From positions 1-9,227 of the forward strand of contig JAFYNW010000208.1 of the NCBI GenBank assembly GCA_017547995.1: a stretch of DNA of 9,227 bases, given 5' to 3'. The DNA is from Clostridia bacterium (GTDB taxonomy: Bacteria; Bacillota; Clostridia; Oscillospirales; Butyricicoccaceae). The notes below the pieces were generated by a model, which was not told the DNA's origin, did not search any database, and worked only from the letters and a program-made list of their open reading frames with translations. The position numbers and the translations under genes are program-made. Shown piece by piece: positions 5,863-9,227 of the stretch (the first letter of the stretch is position 1; each line of letters opens with the position of its first letter).

Positions 5863-6234
5863 TTACTGTGCAATCTTCTGTGCGTGCTTCACGATAGCGT
5901 CAAAGGTTTCATCGCTGAGATAATGCTCGATTTTGCAGGCATCTTCCTTTGCTGTTTCCTCTGAAACACCGATAAAGGTAAGCACCTTTGTCAGCACTTC
6001 GTGGCGCATATATATCTTTTCAGCCACTTCAAGGCCCATATCTGTCAGCGTGATAAAGCCGCCGTCGTCTACTGTCACGTATCCGTTTTCACGGAACTGC
6101 TTCATTGCATTGCTTACGCTTGGCTTGGAAAAGCCGAGGTGATTTACAATATCTATAGAACGGACAGAGCCCATTTTTTTACGGAGAATATATATGGTTT
6201 CAAGATAATTTTCAGCAGATTCCTGAATCTTCAT
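5863..6234 (-). CDS. DtxR/MntR-family metal-dependent transcriptional repressor, short form
   Basis: DNA-binding metalloregulator of 123 residues, expected to be a dimer that binds operators when loaded with Fe(II) or Mn(II). An N-terminal winged helix spans about 5-65 (AENYLETIYIL, recognition-helix region FSKPSVSNAMKQF, wing DDGGFITLTDMG). The metal-binding and dimerisation helices follow (YMRHEVL, His78; EDACKIEHYLS, Cys100, Glu103, His104). There is no C-terminal SH3-like domain, as in MntR. Aligned by eye to B. subtilis MntR, Asp8 becomes Asn9 and Glu99 becomes Cys100, while Glu11, His77, Glu102 and His103 are kept as Glu12, His78, Glu103 and His104. A Cys at that place is the DtxR/IdeR (iron) state, so the metal cannot be called with confidence. 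The ATG has AAGGAGG nine bases upstream, a near-consensus promoter and a clean terminator. It is divergent from the MATE gene. Confidence 0.92.
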   Translation of the reverse strand: MKIQESAENYLETIYILRKKMGSVRSIDIVNHLGFSKPSVSNAMKQFRENGYVTVDDGGFITLTDMGLEVAEKIYMRHEVLTKVLTFIGVSEETAKEDACKIEHYLSDETFDAIVKHAQKIAQ

Positions 6235-6270
6235 TTTCTCGCGCCTCCTTGTGCTGAAAGTCTTTCATAT

Positions 6271-6299
6271 AGTATATATTATTTCGTATTTATTGTCAA
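6271..6299 (-). promoter_or_regulatory. Sigma-A promoter of the metalloregulator gene
   Basis: Minus-strand TTGACA (6299-6294) and TATACT (6276-6271) are separated by 17 bases. The predicted start is near 6264, about 30 bases before the ATG. The ribosome binding site AAGGAGG is at 6250-6244. Confidence 0.8.
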
Positions 6300-6305
6300 T
6301 AAGTG

Positions 6306-6325
6306 TTAGTTATGAGTAACTCATA
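6306..6325. promoter_or_regulatory. Candidate operator: overlapping inverted repeats between divergent promoters
   Basis: A perfect 15-nt palindrome TATGAGT-A-ACTCATA occupies 6311-6325. Overlapping it, TTAGTTA (6306-6312) and TAACTCA (6317-6323) form arms with one mismatch around TGAG, a layout like the published DtxR box (TTAGGTTA arms with TAACCTAA). A further copy of the half site occurs as TCATAACT at 6335-6342. The sites lie between the -35 elements of the metalloregulator (6294-6299) and the MATE gene (6348-6353). Binding is an inference. Confidence 0.45.
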
Positions 6326-6347
6326 TTTCTTTATTCATAACTCTTCG

Positions 6348-6376
6348 TTGCATTTTTTATTACTTGATGGTATAAT
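6348..6376 (+). promoter_or_regulatory. Sigma-A promoter of the MATE transporter gene
   Basis: TTGCAT (6348-6353) and a perfect TATAAT (6371-6376) are separated by 17 bases. Transcription should start near 6383, about 37 bases before the ATG at 6420. In-frame starts upstream of this, such as the one at 6303, would be untranscribed. Confidence 0.75.
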
Positions 6377-6419
6377 TATACTATTACGAATAAAAATCAA
6401 AAAACGGAGATATTTTCCC

Positions 6420-7805
6420 ATGCAAATGACAAAAGAACAAGCACGTTATGAAAAAATGACCAAAACCCCAATTCCAAAGCTTATCTGCACTCTTGCTGTG
6501 CCGACTATCATCAGTATGCTGACAACGTCATTCTATAATCTTGTCGACACGTTCTTCGTAGGCAAGCTTGGTACGTCTGCTACTGCGGCCGTTGGCGTTA
6601 TCTTCTCCATCATGGCTCTCATTCAGGCTATCGGCTTTACGTTCGGCGTAGGCTCAGGCAGCTTTGTTTCCCGTCTTATGGGCGCAAAAGAAAACGAAAA
6701 GGCAAATTCCGTTGCTTCCACAGCATTCTTTGCTTCCATTCTCACAGGCTTCGCACTTATGGCTTTCGGCCTTATCTTCCTCGATAAGCTGGTCTACTGG
6801 CTCGGCGCTACAGACACTATCGCTCCATTCGCAATGGACTATGCACGTATTATTCTCTTCGGCGCACCTATTATGACAGCGGTTTTCGTAATGAATAACC
6901 TTCTCAGAGGCGAAGGCGCGGCTATGCTCTCCATGATAGGCGTTGCAAGTGGTGCTGTCATCAACACAGTGCTCGACCCTATCTTCATCTTCGTACTCGA
7001 TATGGGCATTTCCGGTGCTGCTCTTGCAACTGTACTCAGCCAGCTTGCAAGCTTCCTCATTCTCTACTTCTATTTCAGAGGCGGCAAGAGCAACCTTTCC
7101 CTTTCCATCAAGAAAATCAGCACAGATATGGCTGTACATAAGGAAATCCTCAAAATCGGCTCTCCTTCCCTCTTCCGTCAGGGCCTTGCATCTCTCGCAG
7201 GTATCTTCCTCAACCTCGCTTGCGCACCATTCGGTGATGCTGCTATCGCGGCTATGAGCGTTGTAAACCGTGTTACTATGTTTATCCAGTCTGTACTCCT
7301 CGGCTTCGGTCAGGGATTCCAGCCTGTTGCAGGCTTCAGCTGGGGCTCCAAGAATTACAAGCGTCTTCTCGAAGGCTACACATTCTGTCTCAAGACAGGT
7401 TTTATCGTTATGACTTGTATCGCACTCTGCGGCTTTACTTTTGCAACTCCTGTCGTTGAAATCTTCCGTAAGGGCGACCCTGACGTTACTTCCATCGGCT
7501 CTCTCGCTCTTCGCTTTGCCTGTGTGATGGTGCCATTCCAGGCTTATACTATCATCACAAATATGCTCTTCCAGTCCATCGGACGCGCGAAGGCGGCGGC
7601 TGTACTTGCTCTTGCAAGACAGGGCCTCTTCTTCATCCCATTCATTCTCACACTCCCTAACTTCCTCGGCATTCTCGGTATCCAGATTGCACAGCCTCTC
7701 GGTGACTTCGGCACGTTCTGCATCTCCTTCCCTCTCTCTATCTCAATCATCAAGGAGCTCAAGCTTCTCGTTGCCGCTGAAGAAAAGGAAAAGAATCAGC
7801 AGTAA
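6420..7805 (+). CDS. MATE-family multidrug/toxin efflux transporter
   Basis: Inner-membrane cation-coupled antiporter of 461 residues, the usual MATE size with 12 helices in two six-helix bundles. Such pumps export cationic drugs or metabolites; the physiological substrate is unknown. Visible family landmarks are PTIISMLTTSFYNLVDTFFV (28-47), NNLLRGEG (159-166), INTVLDPIFIF (181-191, the conserved Asp-Pro of the N half) and the second-bundle GFGQGFQPVAGFSWG (295-309). This arrangement is typical of MepA/DinF-like clostridial members. The open frame extends upstream to 6303, but the promoter at 6348-6376 and GGAGA at 6406-6410, nine bases before the ATG at 6420, fix the start. A nearby ATG at 6426 is a weaker alternative. 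It is divergent from a metalloregulator, which may control it, and is followed by a co-oriented amidase gene with no clear terminator between. Codons are biased toward CTC, TCC and GGC. Confidence 0.93.
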   Translation: MQMTKEQARYEKMTKTPIPKLICTLAVPTIISMLTTSFYNLVDTFFVGKLGTSATAAVGVIFSIMALIQAIGFTFGVGSGSFVSRLMGAKENEKANSVASTAFFASILTGFALMAFGLIFLDKLVYWLGATDTIAPFAMDYARIILFGAPIMTAVFVMNNLLRGEGAAMLSMIGVASGAVINTVLDPIFIFVLDMGISGAALATVLSQLASFLILYFYFRGGKSNLSLSIKKISTDMAVHKEILKIGSPSLFRQGLASLAGIFLNLACAPFGDAAIAAMSVVNRVTMFIQSVLLGFGQGFQPVAGFSWGSKNYKRLLEGYTFCLKTGFIVMTCIALCGFTFATPVVEIFRKGDPDVTSIGSLALRFACVMVPFQAYTIITNMLFQSIGRAKAAAVLALARQGLFFIPFILTLPNFLGILGIQIAQPLGDFGTFCISFPLSISIIKELKLLVAAEEKEKNQQ

Positions 7806-7878
7806 TTGCCAAAGGCAAACCATTCGCTTTGAATAATATTATTCGTCCAGCGGCCCCTTTGTGTAATCGGTGCATCAA

Positions 7879-7895
7879 GGACGCCGCATCCTACA
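7879..7895. repeat. Degenerate CTACA-ended palindrome (possible copy 4)
   Basis: GGACG/CATCC (arms at 7879-7883 and 7887-7891, one mismatch) ends directly in CTACA, in the same orientation as the three clearer copies. Weaker than the others; it may be a decayed copy or chance. Confidence 0.35.
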
Positions 7896-7990
7896 AGATT
7901 GTGCAAACCGTGTGAGTTTCTTCGGCTATGCCTCAGAATGACATACAGAAGGAATCCCGGTTGCTACTCATCCACCGCCAAAGCGGTCCC

Positions 7991-8010
7991 CCTTCTCTTA
8001 CAAGAGAAGG
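7991..8010. repeat. Perfect 9-bp inverted repeat upstream of the amidase gene
   Basis: CCTTCTCTT and AAGAGAAGG surround AC. It lies 15 bases before the amidase Shine-Dalgarno and directly follows the ACCGC/GCGGT hairpin at 7974-7987. Only three T follow, so it is at best a weak attenuator or terminator. It may instead be part of a dispersed intergenic repeat. Confidence 0.6.
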
Positions 8011-8040
8011 TTTCATACATACGTCAGGAGGTATTATTCC

Positions 8041-9227
8041 ATGTACGACATCAGAGAAAAATCTATTCTTGAGCTTCATGCGGCTCTCGAAAACGGCGAA
8101 ACCACTTCCGTTGAGCTTGTAAAGGCTTACCTTGCCCGTATCGCAGCATACGACAGCGAAAATCTCAATTCTGTCCTCGAAATAAACCCTGATGCACTTT
8201 TCATCGCAGAAAAATGCGACGTTATGCGTAAAGAAGGCCTTGCTGAGGGTGTTATGTTCGGCATTCCTGTAATGGTCAAGGACAATATCGACTCCTGCGA
8301 CAAGATGCACACAACAGCAGGCTCTCTCGCTCTTATGAACAACGTGCCTCTTTCCGACAGCGGTGTTGTGGCAAATCTCCGTGCCGCAGGCGCTATCCTT
8401 ATGGGCAAGACAAATATGACTGAATACGCCAACTTTATGACGGCGAAGATGCCATCCGGCTATTCCTCCCGCGGCGGTCAGGTCATCAACCCATACCACA
8501 GCGTCCTAACTCCATCAGGCAGCTCATCCGGCTCGGGCGTGGCAACTGCCGCTTCCTTTGCGGCCGCTTGTGTAGGCACAGAAACCAACGGCTCTATCAT
8601 TTCCCCATCCAAGAATAATTGTATCGTCGGCATCAAGCCAACTGTCGGCCTTGTTTCCCGCAAGGGCATCATTCCAATCTCCCACACTCAGGACACAGCA
8701 GGCCCTATGGCGAGAAGCGTTGAGGATGCGGCAATTCTGCTCTCTGCTATCGCAGGCATCGACGAAAACGACGAAACAACTCTCACAATCCCTGAAGAAA
8801 TCATCGGCATCGATTATCTCGACTATACAAAGAAATCTGTCAGCGGTATGCGAATCGGCTACGTTGTCGATGCTAAGCTCTCTGAATACGAGCAGGCAAG
8901 CATGGATTTAGCCGTTGAAACCCTTAAAAACTGCGGCGCAGAGCTTATTCCAATCGAGCTTAATTATTCGGGTAAGCACAGCCGTGCCGTTATGTGTCAT
9001 GAATTCAAGGTGGGCATCAATGCTTACCTTATGAATACAAGCTGTGATATGAAAAATCTCACAGACATCCGCAACTATAACCTTGCTCATTCCAAGGAAT
9101 GCCTTAAGCACAACCAGACTCTCCTTGACGAATGCGATGCTCTTTCGGGCAGACTTACAGAAAAGGAATATCTGGTTGGCTTGCTCAACAACCTCGAAAA
9201 CTCTCAGGGCACAATCGACAGAGTGTG
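8041..9227 (+). CDS. Amidase-signature family enzyme, peptide-amidase-like, 3' end cut by window
   Basis: Hydrolase of C-N amide bonds using the Ser-cis-Ser-Lys triad; probably cytosolic, since no signal peptide is seen. The window holds 395 codons of an expected 470-490. Triad residues are all present: Lys80 (VMVKDNID), cis-Ser161 in TPSGSSSGSG and nucleophile Ser185 in GTETNGSI. The spacing Ser161 to Ser185 is the family's usual 24. The following VGIKPTVGLVSRKGIIPIS and QDTAGPMARS blocks resemble the peptide amidase branch (C-terminal peptide deamidation) more than GatA, though substrate is an inference. The family's GGSSGGS glycines are partly replaced by Ser here, and the GG before the nucleophile is NG. 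The ATG at 8041 has AGGAGGT (8026-8032) eight bases upstream. It is co-oriented with the MATE gene at a 235-base gap. No own promoter was found, so readthrough is possible. Confidence 0.92.
   Translation, partial: MYDIREKSILELHAALENGETTSVELVKAYLARIAAYDSENLNSVLEINPDALFIAEKCDVMRKEGLAEGVMFGIPVMVKDNIDSCDKMHTTAGSLALMNNVPLSDSGVVANLRAAGAILMGKTNMTEYANFMTAKMPSGYSSRGGQVINPYHSVLTPSGSSSGSGVATAASFAAACVGTETNGSIISPSKNNCIVGIKPTVGLVSRKGIIPISHTQDTAGPMARSVEDAAILLSAIAGIDENDETTLTIPEEIIGIDYLDYTKKSVSGMRIGYVVDAKLSEYEQASMDLAVETLKNCGAELIPIELNYSGKHSRAVMCHEFKVGINAYLMNTSCDMKNLTDIRNYNLAHSKECLKHNQTLLDECDALSGRLTEKEYLVGLLNNLENSQGTIDRV

Larger units (their letters stand above)
7806..8040. other. Spacer between MATE and amidase genes, rich in small palindromes
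   Basis: No gene was seen in these 235 bases. They contain TTGCC/GGCAA right after the MATE stop, a perfect 14-nt palindrome GAATAATATTATTC (7831-7844), a degenerate CTACA-ended element (7879-7895), the segment CTTCGGCTATGCCTCAGAAT (7920-7939) that resembles a recurring clostridial intergenic motif from memory, ACCGC/GCGGT (7974-7987) and CCTTCTCTT/AAGAGAAGG (7991-8010). None ends in a long T-run, and no convincing sigma-A promoter precedes the amidase. Confidence 0.6.

Noticed and set aside
5532..5897. 121-codon plus-strand open frame across the spacer after the CoA-disulfide reductase
   Set aside because: It runs through two terminators and several palindromes, has no ribosome binding site and encodes an Arg-rich sequence with no recognisable family.
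6303..6419. 39-residue N-terminal extension of the MATE protein
   Set aside because: It lies upstream of or across the predicted promoter, has no Shine-Dalgarno sequence, and the family begins near the ATG at 6420.
7933..8499. 188-codon minus-strand open frame over the start of the amidase
   Set aside because: It is the codon-opposed shadow of the amidase gene running into the repeat-rich spacer, with no start signal or known domain.
8041..9227. Assignment as GatA (Glu-tRNA amidotransferase subunit A)
   Set aside because: The nucleophile loop GTETNGSI and downstream blocks match the peptide amidase type, and no gatB or gatC is next to it in the window.

Overview
The window looks like a chromosomal segment of a Gram-positive anaerobe of the class Clostridia, probably a gut-type Oscillospiraceae/Ruminococcaceae relative. 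This is an inference from four things: a lipobox-type substrate-binding lipoprotein with a Thr/Ala-rich tether, strong AGGAGG-type ribosome binding sites, near-consensus sigma-A promoters in AT-rich spacers, and intergenic palindromes of a style I associate with these genomes. No ribosomal or other marker gene fixes the taxon. No tRNA, rRNA, CRISPR array, transposase or phage gene was seen.

Layout, left to right. (1) Minus strand, 1-1533: a family 5 (oligopeptide/dipeptide-type) ABC substrate-binding lipoprotein, cut by the left edge near its C-terminus, with a consensus promoter. (2) Minus strand, 1798-3042: a 12-helix MFS transporter with its own terminator. Just upstream in the same direction is 3146-3706, a small HD-superfamily hydrolase, so the two probably form one transcript with a palindromic element between them. 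(3) Plus strand, 3862-5553: a coenzyme A-disulfide reductase fused to a rhodanese domain, divergent from the HD gene and followed by a good terminator. (4) 5554-5862: a 309-base gene-free stretch holding two facing terminators, two or three palindromes and a 4 x 7 nt tandem repeat. (5) Minus strand, 5863-6234: a short DtxR/MntR-type metalloregulator, divergent from (6) 6420-7805, a MATE-family efflux pump. (7) 7806-8040: a spacer full of small palindromes. (8) 8041 to the right edge: an amidase-signature enzyme that resembles peptide amidase more than GatA, cut at its C-terminus.

Functionally this is a transport and redox/metal homeostasis neighbourhood, not one pathway. The CoA-disulfide reductase-rhodanese handles low-molecular-weight disulfides and persulfides. 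The metalloregulator sits back-to-back with a MATE pump and shares with it a promoter region that contains a DtxR-box-like inverted repeat. The MATE pump and the amidase are co-oriented with no clear terminator between them. The most interesting leads are the recurring CTACA-ended palindrome, the candidate operator between regulator and MATE, the hybrid metal-site residues of the regulator, and the very long in-register antisense open frames produced by strong codon bias.
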